DNA from: Desulfamplus sp.
GTDB taxonomy: Bacteria; Desulfobacterota; Desulfobacteria; Desulfobacterales; Desulfobacteraceae
Length of the DNA: 11,439 nucleotides
Direction of reading: 5' to 3'
Assembly: GCA_015232935.1 (NCBI GenBank)
Contig: JADFYT010000051.1
Coordinates: 1-11,439, forward strand
In this document: piece after piece, positions 1-9,114 of the stretch
How positions within the stretch are numbered: position 1 is the stretch's first letter
How the letters are laid out: each line of letters begins with the position of its first letter
Translations under genes and position numbers: made by a program
The notes under the pieces: generated by a model
What the model saw: only the letters and a program-made list of their open reading frames with translations
What the model was told of the DNA's origin: nothing
Database searches by the model: none

Positions 1-2802
1 AGTGAGGGTGATTTCGTGAAGGGGAACTTCTGGGGTGAGTTCGTCTTCAAGACCGTAGGCTTCTATGAATATGCGGTTGTTTTCTTCTTCGAGATGTTGC
101 ATCTCAAAGGTGGTTTGCTGCCAGTGCTTGTGTAGATTGGTGTAAGTTGTACTTAAATTTGTAGCGTGATAGTCAGGGTAAAGAAGGGAGAAATTAGTGA
201 AGTCCCAAGACGTTTCATATGCATCCCAATCTTTTTTTGAAATTAGTATTGATTTATCAATTACATCTTTGTCATTATTAATTTTGTTTAAAAATAATAA
301 TAAGATCGGCAGATTAGAGATATCACCGCTTGTAAAACTCATAGAAGGATTTAAAAGATTAAGTATAAAAGATGATAATTTTGAACAAAGGAAGGCAAGA
401 AGTGGTTTTATATGATCATTGTTTTTTGGAAAGGCGGATCTACCTGTATCATCAAAAATAAAACAATCTTCTCTGAGACGTGCTGCAAATGACGATGAAC
501 TAAGTTTAGTCCATGTGATACCAGGTCTAAAATAAAATTGAGTATTTTGTGGTCTTGACCTTAACTTACCATTTTCATTTCGAAAGTTTCGAATCTCATG
601 ACCATCATGTTGCCAATTAACCAGAATTTCATTATTTCCGAACCATTTTCGGAAATGTCCACCACTATTGCATGGATACCATTTTTCAGCACGTTTTTGA
701 CTTTCTTTATTTGATTGGCAATCAAAGGCAATATTTTTGAATGATACCTCAGACCAATATTTTTGATAAGTTATATTATCTCCAGTTGCTAAACCTGCTC
801 GTGGTGAGGCAATTGTGCCTAAAGGATCTGAATTAATGAATATATCATATAATCTCTTCCCAATCCAATAAGCAACCGGACTCCCAGGAATCTTCTTAAA
901 ATCACCAGCAGAAGCATTAAAGAACCACCCACAATCTGGATTTTGAATGGCTTCCAATGTCTTCGGTGCTTGTAATTGTGCTCCATAAAATTTTGAAAGA
1001 TCAATAAATGATGCTTTATAATTCAACAGCGATGTTGATTGCATTATAAAAGTACATACAGGAACATATGCAGAGTCAAAAAAGGCATGATATTCAGGAC
1101 GTATGAGTGAAGTTAGTGTGTTTTGGAATAGTATTTTACTTCTTAATTTTTCATATGAACTCAGAAACATCCATGTAAATGGTGTCATGACCCCAATATG
1201 CTTATTTTTTAGCACCATGTCCATGATTCGTTCTACGGAAATGGCAAACAGATCAGACTTACTGTCCGGAAACTGCTTCTTTGCAAACGCCTTCAACATG
1301 GGATTCATCCCCTTACTTCCCATATAAGGCGGATTAGCCACCACGCAGTCATATTTTTTTGATAAAAGCTGTGCCTGCTTTACAAGCGGCATCAACTCCC
1401 CCAGCTCTTCTCCGCTGATAAACCCGATAAGATCATCTGTCAGCTCCCCGCTTGATTCAATAATGGATTCAAGAGCATCAAGCTCTTTCACAATCTCATC
1501 TGGAATGGTCAAGAGAGAGCCAAAGGTTTTGGCATGGTGAAACAGTTCGATCAGTTCCTGAATCCGGGCAGATGTCAACGCATGATCTTTTACTCTGCCT
1601 GTTTTCAGAGCAGATTTTAGCTTTTCCTGATCAAGCCCCTTGCTCTCGGTGATGGAGAGAATATTGGTTTTAAGATCATCCCGTGTGAAAAGCCTTCTGT
1701 CATCGTTTCTGGCTCGCATCATCACGGCAAAATTGGCAAGCTGGGCTGCCCTGTCGTCAATATCAAGACCAAAGAGATTTTTTTCAAGGATGAGCCGGGG
1801 AATCTCACGGGTTCGGTATCCCCGCTCCAGATAGATCTCTTTTAGAATGTCATACGCTTCCACAAGGATATGGCCGGAACCACATGCCGGATCTAAAAAG
1901 GTGAGGGTTTCGGGATCAAGCTCTTTTGGGATGGTGGCATCAAGCTCTTTTTGAACGTCTGGTTCCTGCTCGGCAGGTTCGATGTAGTACTCCATCTTAT
2001 TCCGCAGGGAGGAATCGGGATAGGTTGCCAGCCACATGCGTCCCAGGGTGTTCTGAACCATGTATTTGACGATCCAGTTTGGGGTGAAAAGCTGGGTGGC
2101 TGCGGGGATATCCTCGCTTTTGACCTGCTTTCCAATCACCTCATCCTTTTTCTCCGAGATGTAGAACTGATAGATCCATCCGATGATCTCCACATCTTCC
2201 CAGAGTTCTTCATCCACCTCGGTGACAAGATTGTGAAGGGGAGATCCGGTGTGAAGCAGATTGTCCGGCAGCAGAAGCTCTTCTTCGTTGTCCACCTTCC
2301 CGAACAGAAAGGGCATGGCATTGTGGAGTGCGTTGCACTGTGCGATCAAGAGCATTCGGAAAAGCTCGTTGTCCCTGTCTCCGGCAAGTTTGAGTTCGAT
2401 GACCGTATCTTTGTCAAGGCCGGGGAGATCGACATCTGCTGCATGGCCGATGATTTCAGGATGGAGAGAGCCGTCCGGGCTGCTGAGAACACGATATCCA
2501 TGATCCAGGAAATCATGAAGCTCCATGTATCTGATTGCAACGAATCGGTTAAACCAGGTATAGGCACTGGATCGGATGAACATCTCAAATCCCGATTGGT
2601 TGACCCGCCTGACCAGTCTTTCCCTCTGCTCACCTTCTGTTCTGGAAACCGCCTTATCTCCGATGATGGCAACGTCCCCTTCGAACCTGATGGGTTCGAT
2701 ATGTTTTTTGTGGATACCGTATCGGGCGGCTTTTTCGGTGACGGCTTCGATGAAGTCGGTTCTTGCTTTGGGTGCGTATGCTTTGATTTGGGAGGTGTTC
2801 AT
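1..2802 (-). CDS. pglX: PglX, BREX type 1 adenine-N6 DNA methyltransferase (3' end cut by window edge)
   Basis: BREX site-specific methyltransferase. It marks host DNA at adenine in a short asymmetric site and is needed for the system to tell self from phage. I read 934 codons from the ATG at 2802 to position 1 with no stop, so the gene is intact here and continues outside; the family is usually about 1,150-1,250 aa. Visible: the family N-terminus MNTSQIKAYAPKAR, an LFTPNWIVKYM segment near residue 237, SAM-binding motif I DPACGSG (304-310), the catalytic N6A motif NPPY (490-493), and a LNPSMSFTSGDISNLPI-type segment near residues 821-838, as in type IIG specificity regions. A GAGG ribosome site (2810-2813) lies 7 nt before the ATG. 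The gene starts 64 nt after the TOPRIM-like gene and belongs to the brx operon. Residues about 515-895 are encoded by much more AT-rich DNA than the rest. Membership of the family is near certain; the methylated site cannot be read from sequence. Confidence 0.96.
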   Translation of the reverse strand, partial: MNTSQIKAYAPKARTDFIEAVTEKAARYGIHKKHIEPIRFEGDVAIIGDKAVSRTEGEQRERLVRRVNQSGFEMFIRSSAYTWFNRFVAIRYMELHDFLDHGYRVLSSPDGSLHPEIIGHAADVDLPGLDKDTVIELKLAGDRDNELFRMLLIAQCNALHNAMPFLFGKVDNEEELLLPDNLLHTGSPLHNLVTEVDEELWEDVEIIGWIYQFYISEKKDEVIGKQVKSEDIPAATQLFTPNWIVKYMVQNTLGRMWLATYPDSSLRNKMEYYIEPAEQEPDVQKELDATIPKELDPETLTFLDPACGSGHILVEAYDILKEIYLERGYRTREIPRLILEKNLFGLDIDDRAAQLANFAVMMRARNDDRRLFTRDDLKTNILSITESKGLDQEKLKSALKTGRVKDHALTSARIQELIELFHHAKTFGSLLTIPDEIVKELDALESIIESSGELTDDLIGFISGEELGELMPLVKQAQLLSKKYDCVVANPPYMGSKGMNPMLKAFAKKQFPDSKSDLFAISVERIMDMVLKNKHIGVMTPFTWMFLSSYEKLRSKILFQNTLTSLIRPEYHAFFDSAYVPVCTFIMQSTSLLNYKASFIDLSKFYGAQLQAPKTLEAIQNPDCGWFFNASAGDFKKIPGSPVAYWIGKRLYDIFINSDPLGTIASPRAGLATGDNITYQKYWSEVSFKNIAFDCQSNKESQKRAEKWYPCNSGGHFRKWFGNNEILVNWQHDGHEIRNFRNENGKLRSRPQNTQFYFRPGITWTKLSSSSFAARLREDCFIFDDTGRSAFPKNNDHIKPLLAFLCSKLSSFILNLLNPSMSFTSGDISNLPILLLFLNKINNDKDVIDKSILISKKDWDAYETSWDFTNFSLLYPDYHATNLSTTYTNLHKHWQQTTFEMQHLEEENNRIFIEAYGLEDELTPEVPLHEITLT

Positions 2803-2866
2803 TCTTTTTCCTCGTTTAGAACCTGAATAAATGCAAAAACGTCAGTGAATAGTCTGGATTTGGTGA

Positions 2867-3583
2867 TCAATCTTGTATCAATGGAGGTAATAGTGCATCC
2901 AGGACTTCATCCAACCTATCTTTGAAATTGTTGAGACTTTGCATGTCCTCAATTCGGTTTATATTGATCTCTCCCTGATCAATTTTATCATTGAGTAACT
3001 CTCTTGTGACTTTCTCCCCAAGAGATTCTTCCAGTTGACTTTTCAAACTGTTTGGAGAGTTATCATTGCCGGATTCATTTTCCAGTGCTGCACAATGCTG
3101 GTACTTGTCCCGCAATGCACATAGTAGCCAGGCTTCCGACTTGGGTTTGGGAACCATGGGAACACCTGTTTCCACCTCTTCAGCAAGAAATCCATTGATG
3201 ATGGAGTCCCACTTGTCTTGCCACTCGCCTCTACCTGAACTTGCGGTGTTGTCGGTATCTCTGAACAGGACTGGAATCATCTCTTCCAAATTCCAGTCTT
3301 GTGTTTGACTCTCTTCGTGGAGTATCCGTGCCAATGCTCTGGCATTCCGATAGTAATATGCGGTTTCAACGGGGGTTCTTTTTCCTCTTCGAGATCGTGA
3401 TTTCAACTCTTTTGATCTCGAAGCCAGTTCATGCTCCGAGATGATTTTATAGGTACCACTCTCAAGAAGAGAATAGTCACTTCTCCGTGAGATCCATTGG
3501 TCAACGAATTTAGACATGGGGCCGACAGCTTCATCAGATGTTCCAATATCTGTTGGCCCTTCTCCACTCAACAGAAGAAACAT
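2867..3583 (-). CDS. TOPRIM-like putative nuclease, partner of the adjacent AAA ATPase (PARIS/OLD-like effector)
   Basis: Small acidic protein of 238 aa, probably the effector of a two-gene defence module. The layout is TOPRIM-like: an N-terminal strand ending in SGEGPTD (residues 6-12, conserved Glu 8), a hydrophobic strand followed by an acidic pair in PVLFRDTDNT (Asp 109 and Asp 111), then KPKSEAWLLCAL (146-157), a Pro/Glu-Ala-Trp block often seen in DUF4276-like TOPRIM proteins. These residues would bind metal in a TOPRIM nuclease. The start codon directly abuts the TAA of the ATPase gene (TAAATG), so translation is likely coupled. PARIS AriB (a DUF4435 TOPRIM that cleaves tRNA) and the nuclease half of OLD proteins are the nearest functional models. 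I do not recognise a clear DUF4435 pattern, and AriB is larger (about 300 aa). The role as effector is inferred from the fold pattern and gene pairing. Family assignment is uncertain. Confidence 0.72.
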   Translation of the reverse strand: MFLLLSGEGPTDIGTSDEAVGPMSKFVDQWISRRSDYSLLESGTYKIISEHELASRSKELKSRSRRGKRTPVETAYYYRNARALARILHEESQTQDWNLEEMIPVLFRDTDNTASSGRGEWQDKWDSIINGFLAEEVETGVPMVPKPKSEAWLLCALRDKYQHCAALENESGNDNSPNSLKSQLEESLGEKVTRELLNDKIDQGEININRIEDMQSLNNFKDRLDEVLDALLPPLIQD

Positions 3584-4837
3584 TTATCGACTCCCATTTT
3601 TGCTGATTTGATCTGGATCTTTGAGACTCATGATTTCATCTTCAAGCTGACCCAGCAGTGTATCCTCATAAACCTCCCCCGGCCCCATAACGGTCAACTT
3701 CTTACGCATGGATGGAATATCAAATAACCGGATAGCCTGGGTCTTTCCGGTTTTCTCCTTGTAGAGATAAACAACCCCTTCAATGGCGACATTATCTTCA
3801 ATATAGTTCAACACCATGGGGCTGTGGGTCGTGACCGTTACCTGCGGTCGTGCTTCAACCAGGGAGTCCATCATAAATTCAATGAGCTCCGGGTTGATTC
3901 CATTTTCTATTTCATCCAGTAAAAGAAAACTCTGCTCTTTGGACAGTTGAGCAAATATGGCCAATAGCCGTAGGAACCCGTCTGCAACATGCCTTGCTTC
4001 TGTTTTTAATGAGTGCTTTTGAAATGCTTCTTGAAAGGTCAACTTCTTCCAACCGGATCGCATGGCAGAGATATCGATTCCTTTCAGATTGGGATAGCAT
4101 CGAGTCATTTTATTCAGGATTTTTGATCTTTTTTCAGGACTCATCTCATACAAAAAAGCAGATAACCGTTCACCGCCTAATCCAAGACTGTTCCCGGATT
4201 CTCTTGTTCTTTGCCTCAACAGCTCGGGTGCAAGAAGATCCAGAGAGTGGATCTCTCCTATGAATTTTTTAAGTTGGCGTATCTTGGGTGGAAGTTGAGA
4301 TTCTTTTAATTGAGACATAATGGAGCCTTGATAATCAAAAGGTATAGGGCCTGATATTTCAATACTGCCAATTGAGGCAGAAACAATGAGTTTAACTTCA
4401 GAGCCATCTTTTTTTGCATGTTTCCGTTCAGAATTATCTGCTGATGTATCATAATCCCAGAGGGAATAATTTCCATCTTCCACTTTTAAAATCAGATTCC
4501 CATTCCAAACAATCCTTTCCGAAGTAGAGCTCAATGTTCTGCGATTGAAACTTGCGGACCAATTAATTTCAGCATTTTCTGAATCTTCAAGCAGTATTTC
4601 AAAGTTGATATTCAATTTTTTTGTCAATTTGGAGTTGATATCCGATGATTCCCAATGCCTCTTGTTCAGCCATTCTTTAAACTTTCCTCGTACCTGCTGG
4701 GACAAGAAATCAAAGAACTGCAATATCGTTGTTTTTCCTGATCCATTCAACCCGACGATGCAGTTAAACTTGGCAAGGGGCAACTCAAAATCAACCAAAG
4801 ATTTGAAATTATCTACTTTTATATGTTTAATTCTCAT
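3584..4837 (-). CDS. AAA (AAA_15/AAA_21, ABC/SMC-type) ATPase, sensor half of a PARIS-like pair
   Basis: Cytosolic ATPase of 417 aa of the OLD/RecF/SMC-like class. The N-terminus MRIKHIKVDNFKSL is the classic first strand of the class. Walker A GLNGSGKTT is at 29-37, a degenerate ABC signature ARHVADGFLRLLA at 281-293, Walker B FLLLDEIENG at 304-313 (Asp 308, Glu 309), and the switch histidine in TTHSP at 336-340 (His 338). All residues needed for ATP hydrolysis are present. The middle part (about 60-270) has no motif I recognise and may be the sensing insert. An AAGGA site lies 9 nt before the ATG, 43 nt after the brxC stop; the stop codon touches the start of the TOPRIM-like gene. In PARIS, AriA senses phage anti-restriction proteins and releases AriB; by position and architecture this gene could play the AriA part beside BREX. 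AriA-like function is inference; the ATPase class is certain. Confidence 0.9.
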   Translation of the reverse strand: MRIKHIKVDNFKSLVDFELPLAKFNCIVGLNGSGKTTILQFFDFLSQQVRGKFKEWLNKRHWESSDINSKLTKKLNINFEILLEDSENAEINWSASFNRRTLSSTSERIVWNGNLILKVEDGNYSLWDYDTSADNSERKHAKKDGSEVKLIVSASIGSIEISGPIPFDYQGSIMSQLKESQLPPKIRQLKKFIGEIHSLDLLAPELLRQRTRESGNSLGLGGERLSAFLYEMSPEKRSKILNKMTRCYPNLKGIDISAMRSGWKKLTFQEAFQKHSLKTEARHVADGFLRLLAIFAQLSKEQSFLLLDEIENGINPELIEFMMDSLVEARPQVTVTTHSPMVLNYIEDNVAIEGVVYLYKEKTGKTQAIRLFDIPSMRKKLTVMGPGEVYEDTLLGQLEDEIMSLKDPDQISKNGSR

Positions 4838-4880
4838 GGAGCTGTTTCCTTTTGTTGATCTAAATTCACCTTGTTAGAGC

Positions 4881-7800
4881 TTATTGAACCCTTATCTTAT
4901 AGTTCCCCTGGATTGCTTTAAGTAACTCAGATCTGACGGCTTCGATAAACAGATTGACATCATCTTCACTATCAAGGTGAGCTTTTTTGTTGAACTTTGC
5001 AACTTTTATGGTTTTGATCTCTTTTGGAGGAGACTGAGGCAAATTATCTTCTTTTATGAATTTTTCTTCAATTGAGATCAATGCGGTTTCATACAGCTCC
5101 TGAACTTCCCTGACACTGTAAGCAATCTGCGGTATGCTTAACTCTCCGGCAATCTTCTTTTTGGTGTTCTGGAGCGGGAAAAGTATCCTGTTGCTGAAAT
5201 CATCATCTGCGTTATTCTCGTTCAACAGCTCCATGACCCGTTTGATTTTATAATCAATTTCATCAATGACCTCTTTTTGATGACCGTCAACCTGCTCGGT
5301 ATTGACCTTATCCACAATGGAAATCAGCGAACTGACATTCTTGAGCATTTGATATGGACTTGGTGAGGCTGCAATGCTGCACAGCTCCTTAAATGCCTTT
5401 TTAGCGTCAAGGTCTTTTTCTATGGCGGATCGGTTGGGTTTGAAGCGGGTAAGGGCCTCCAGAAGCCTTTCCCAGGTTTCTTTCTGGTGGGTATAGAAAT
5501 CCTGTAGATTCTGAAAATCTTCCTGGGCATCCCACAGGCCATCCTTGCTCTTGATAAAGGATTTAATCACCTCAAAGGAGTCATGGATATCAAGGATGGT
5601 GTTGAGTGATTTCAAACAGTCATCAATCTTTTTTTTACCCGGATAATTTCCCGTATCTGCAAGGGTTTTGTAAGTAGTAAGTGGGAGTCTCCACGCTGTC
5701 AATCCGGTTTTGATATACTCACTGATTTTATCCTGACCATCCGGGGCAAGATTTCCAAACAGCTCTTTTCCAAGGATCTGTGCCTTTTTTATATCTGCGG
5801 ATGAGAGAATGGGTTTCTCTATAATTTGAACATTCTTCCACTGGGGTGTTTTTGTCAAAAGCGGGATCGCATCCTTAGGACTAATTTTGTTTTTATCCTG
5901 CAACAGATTGATGCTTCCGGCCATGAATATCTTTGCAATAAGCACCACCACCTGAAACTCGGGCCATCCATAGGGGCGTCTGGCAAAGTGTTTAACCAGT
6001 TCATCCAGGACAATAGCTTTATTGGTTGCCGTTTTTAGCTCAATATATGTTTTTAGCTCCTTGACGTCCTGATAATCCTTTTGGGCAAATCCAATCAACT
6101 CTTCCTGGGCAATGTGGTCTGAAAGCAGAATCTGCCTGATCTCTTTTATCGGGTCGTCATGTACCGTGGAAAGATAGTCGTACTTGTTGAAAATATTTTG
6201 GATCAGATGATCAAACACCCCATCAATGACTTTGGTTGACGCACCAGAAGTTTGGGATGGATAGGGTTTTCCCAAAGTGTAAAACTCAGCATCCTTGATC
6301 AAGTCGTCCACTTTAAAGGTTAGTCTCTCTTTTCTGTCCCTGTTTTCATCTGCCCGATCCCTTAATATCTGCTTCAAGCTGGTGGATGCCGCAGCATCGC
6401 TTTTATCTTTGATGTATTTGTCCGTCTGAATGTACGTGCGGATATCGGAGAAAAGAGCTTGATCGTTATCCAGTTTGATTAGAACCGTTCCATCGGTATC
6501 TGCACTGTGCATGGAACATTTACCGGAATTGAAAACCGAGTATTCATCATGCATGGGGCTGATGATCTCGAGTGTGAGATCATACTCCATTTTTTTCCCC
6601 CAGGGCTTTTCATCGCAGATTCGATTGAATGCATAGTCTCTTTTAAAGGGAAGGTATTTGTGCTTGGTTTTCCCCTTTAAGATGTCTTCAAAGATGATGT
6701 TTGCCAGAAGATCGGTTTCAGCATGGGAAGAGATTTGGATGCTCTTGATTTCCCTTGAGACTTCCCGCTCTTCATTGGTCAGGAAAAAGTAGAGATTCCC
6801 ATTTCTGCTGATGAGATTCTCTTTTTCAAGACGCAGCAATGTTTCATCGATATTCTGCTTGAGGGTGATTCTATCCGCATCCACTTGATCGATAGAGAGA
6901 GTCACAAGATTATCCACATTGGGTTTGATGATATCCACATACCGGATAAGAAAAAGGGTCTGAAGAATCTGAATATCGAATGGCGGTTGCAACCCTTTGT
7001 TGGTTTTGGCCTGCTCAATGCTTCTTTTCACTGAGGTATCCAGGAAACTCTCGATGCAGGGAAAAAATTCATACAGCGGTACTAATGATGTGATCTTTTT
7101 GGGGGAAACACTTATTGCTGCCGATTGGAACGCATCCAGCATGGAACGTTCACCCTTACTCAGATGAAGTCCTGTGGCTCCAGCTTTCCGGATGGATTCA
7201 AATATTTTTTGAACCAGCTGAAAGTGATAGGGAATAAAGGGATAATTGTTTACAAAGTCCTGTTTTGTGGAAAAATTGTTAAGTGTGGTGGTGTCATGGG
7301 TGAAGCTGAGCTGACTTTTAAGGATATCCCCTTTTTCTGCAAAGAGGCTCTCCAATTCTGATGCAGCACTGTCATGTTTTTCCAGAAGACGGGCCTGGAT
7401 TACTTCATCTGTATTGGTGCTGGAGAGGGAAAGTCTGGTGTTGAATCGTCCCTGGATTTTGGAAAAATCATTAGCCTTGGAGGATTTGATATCTCCAAGA
7501 ATTGAATCGATATCTTCCTGGGATGTCACCATAACCCATGCCCGACCTCCGCAAAGCCTCCCCAGATCTTCCACAATGGTCTGGAGGTTCAGCATCAGGT
7601 GGGTATCGCCCCCGATAAACTGACCGATCTCATCCACCAGAAAGATCACTCGATGGTTCCGGGGCTGGGTGTCCAGATACTCTTTTACCTGCTTTGCAAA
7701 GTTTTCAACGGTCTGGGTAAAGCTCTCTTCATTTTTCTCAAACCACTCCCTTGTTGCATCCGGTTTTTTATCAAGGACAATGGAGAGTGCTTCTACGATT

Positions 7801-8444
7801 TCATCCTGGAGCAGGGTATAGGCATCCCTCTCTTCTTCCCATGCTGACCCGTAAATCTCATTGAACGTCGATTTAAACGCTTCATATTGTCCTTTTTTCG
7901 TGAGGTACCTTTCGATTTCGGCAAGGGGAAGAGAGTCTGAACAAAATCCAAGGTTTTCATTGAAGAGCCTCCAGAAAACCGAGAGAATGGCTGCTCTGTC
8001 ATCTGACGCATCGGCTCTACTGTCGATATTGAACAAAATGACATCTGCGGAGAAACTTTCTGTCCGCTTGATATCTGCCAGCAGCATGGGATCCTGGATT
8101 TTTTCCGTAAAGAACTCCACTGCTCTTTTTTCATTTCCGGTATCAGGACAACGGGCAGCTTTGTTACCGAGCAGGTAAGACAGAATTTTCAGGAAATGGG
8201 ATTTCCCCGATCCGAAAAAACCGGAGATCCAGACTGCCATTCGACTGGCTATGACAGGATCGTTTGGATGATCTATTGCAGCAAGATAAGCTGCCATGAA
8301 TGCTCTGAAGTGGTTGTCCAGCTCCCGGGTCAAGACATACTCATCCAGTTCCTGCCATACAACGGATTCATCTAACTGATCAGCTTTAACAACCCCGTTT
8401 ATGGGGCGTGAGATGTTCTTCTTGAAAATACTCTGAATCTGCAT
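4881..8444 (-). CDS. brxC: BrxC, BREX P-loop ATPase
   Basis: Large BREX ATPase of 1,187 aa (usual length about 1,150-1,250). BrxC is essential in studied type 1 systems, but its exact step is not settled. The N-terminus MQIQSIFKKNISRPINGVVKADQ is the family signature. Walker A GFFGSGKS is at residues 75-82 and Walker B VIFLVDE at 266-272, followed by a sensor-like strand AWVMVTSQEDID near 302. The long C-terminal part is helical and charged, with no catalytic motif I recognise. The frame also has a GTG six bases earlier (8450), but the AAGGA site (8454-8458) is only 3 nt from that GTG and 9 nt from the ATG at 8444. The family alignment also starts at the ATG, so I chose 8444. It is preceded by brxB with a 77 nt gap and followed 43 nt later by the ATPase of the inserted pair. 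Confidence 0.97.
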   Translation of the reverse strand: MQIQSIFKKNISRPINGVVKADQLDESVVWQELDEYVLTRELDNHFRAFMAAYLAAIDHPNDPVIASRMAVWISGFFGSGKSHFLKILSYLLGNKAARCPDTGNEKRAVEFFTEKIQDPMLLADIKRTESFSADVILFNIDSRADASDDRAAILSVFWRLFNENLGFCSDSLPLAEIERYLTKKGQYEAFKSTFNEIYGSAWEEERDAYTLLQDEIVEALSIVLDKKPDATREWFEKNEESFTQTVENFAKQVKEYLDTQPRNHRVIFLVDEIGQFIGGDTHLMLNLQTIVEDLGRLCGGRAWVMVTSQEDIDSILGDIKSSKANDFSKIQGRFNTRLSLSSTNTDEVIQARLLEKHDSAASELESLFAEKGDILKSQLSFTHDTTTLNNFSTKQDFVNNYPFIPYHFQLVQKIFESIRKAGATGLHLSKGERSMLDAFQSAAISVSPKKITSLVPLYEFFPCIESFLDTSVKRSIEQAKTNKGLQPPFDIQILQTLFLIRYVDIIKPNVDNLVTLSIDQVDADRITLKQNIDETLLRLEKENLISRNGNLYFFLTNEEREVSREIKSIQISSHAETDLLANIIFEDILKGKTKHKYLPFKRDYAFNRICDEKPWGKKMEYDLTLEIISPMHDEYSVFNSGKCSMHSADTDGTVLIKLDNDQALFSDIRTYIQTDKYIKDKSDAAASTSLKQILRDRADENRDRKERLTFKVDDLIKDAEFYTLGKPYPSQTSGASTKVIDGVFDHLIQNIFNKYDYLSTVHDDPIKEIRQILLSDHIAQEELIGFAQKDYQDVKELKTYIELKTATNKAIVLDELVKHFARRPYGWPEFQVVVLIAKIFMAGSINLLQDKNKISPKDAIPLLTKTPQWKNVQIIEKPILSSADIKKAQILGKELFGNLAPDGQDKISEYIKTGLTAWRLPLTTYKTLADTGNYPGKKKIDDCLKSLNTILDIHDSFEVIKSFIKSKDGLWDAQEDFQNLQDFYTHQKETWERLLEALTRFKPNRSAIEKDLDAKKAFKELCSIAASPSPYQMLKNVSSLISIVDKVNTEQVDGHQKEVIDEIDYKIKRVMELLNENNADDDFSNRILFPLQNTKKKIAGELSIPQIAYSVREVQELYETALISIEEKFIKEDNLPQSPPKEIKTIKVAKFNKKAHLDSEDDVNLFIEAVRSELLKAIQGNYKIRVQ

Positions 8445-8453
8445 AGTCACGTT

Positions 8454-8458
8454 TCCTT
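8454..8458 (-). promoter_or_regulatory. Ribosome binding site deciding the brxC start
   Basis: AAGGA on the minus strand. Its 9 nt distance to the ATG at 8444 is normal, while its 3 nt distance to the in-frame GTG at 8450 is too short. The wider string AAGGAAAC recurs before the inserted ATPase gene (around 4843-4852). Confidence 0.75.
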
Positions 8459-8521
8459 AAGAGTAATGATACCGCATCAATCCGTATGAAGTTTTTGTTT
8501 AGAAAATCATCAACAAGACTA

Positions 8522-9097
8522 TCATTGTGGAACCAGTTGAAATGCCCTGTAGTAGTTTGATTCTTTCAGTTTTCCGAAAAGACTGAGACCCTGTCCGGTA
8601 AATACCCCGGGATAAAACATGACCAGAGGGGTGTCCCCCATTAAATGATGGAGATTATTGAGCAAGTTATGACTTCTCAGCATGGGGTAAGCACTTCCAA
8701 CGCCGGACATAAGGACAAGATCCTGCTCTTCCGGTTTAGCCAGATCAACAAATTCTTTTGCTATTTTTTTTGCATCCAGGGGGCCTTTGAGCACTTTCAA
8801 TACCGCATCATCTCCTTTTTTCTTCTGGATATCCAATACCCGATCCAGCAGTTTCCTCTCTTTCAGGTATTGAAGGATCAACTCAAACAGATTGATATGA
8901 CTGCAACGGATATCGGATTTTCTTTTGGGGAGTTGATCAAGAAGAAACCGGATGTGCTCTCTCATTTCCAGCTCACATTCTGCCGGGTAATCAAAAATAT
9001 AAAATCCGATTTCATTGCCAAGTCCTGAATTGGACAGCAATTCATCGGATGTCAGACGGTCTAATATTTTATTCAAACGTTTTTTAAACCGGGCCAT
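8522..9097 (-). CDS. brxB: BrxB, BREX protein of the DUF1788 family
   Basis: Cytosolic BREX core protein of 191 aa, close to the usual length (about 190-200). Function in the complex is not established; it is required in type 1 BREX systems that have been dissected, and is thought to associate with PglZ. Seen: the N-terminus MARFKKRLNKILDRL, the FYIFDYPAECELEMREHI block near 32-49, SHINLFELILQYL near 66-78, and the C-terminal block LVLMSGVGSAYPMLRSHNLL (127-146) followed by TPLVMFYPGVFTGQGLSLFG (155-174), which is the DUF1788 hallmark. No nucleotide-binding or nuclease motif is visible. A GGGAG ribosome site lies just before the ATG, and only 17 nt separate it from the brxA stop, so the two are cotranscribed. 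Confidence 0.95.
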   Translation of the reverse strand: MARFKKRLNKILDRLTSDELLSNSGLGNEIGFYIFDYPAECELEMREHIRFLLDQLPKRKSDIRCSHINLFELILQYLKERKLLDRVLDIQKKKGDDAVLKVLKGPLDAKKIAKEFVDLAKPEEQDLVLMSGVGSAYPMLRSHNLLNNLHHLMGDTPLVMFYPGVFTGQGLSLFGKLKESNYYRAFQLVPQ

Positions 9098-9114
9098 TTC
9101 ACTCCCTTACCAGA

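Noticed and set aside
1..2802. Suspected broken pglX, because no complete minus-strand frame ends in the window
   Set aside because: Reading codon by codon from the ATG at 2802 to position 1 gave no stop and no frame change; the gene simply runs off the edge.
1951..2826. 291-codon open frame on the plus strand
   Set aside because: It lies wholly antisense to pglX, whose minus frame carries the DPACGSG motif and the known N-terminus. The plus frame shows no recognisable family, so it is a shadow of codon use.
7793..8178. Overlapping frames on both strands inside brxC (113 and 105 codons)
   Set aside because: They are shadows of the brxC frame, with no ribosome sites or family features.
8445..8450. 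GTG at 8450 as the brxC start
   Set aside because: It is only 3 nt from the AAGGA site, and the family N-terminus begins at the ATG at 8444.
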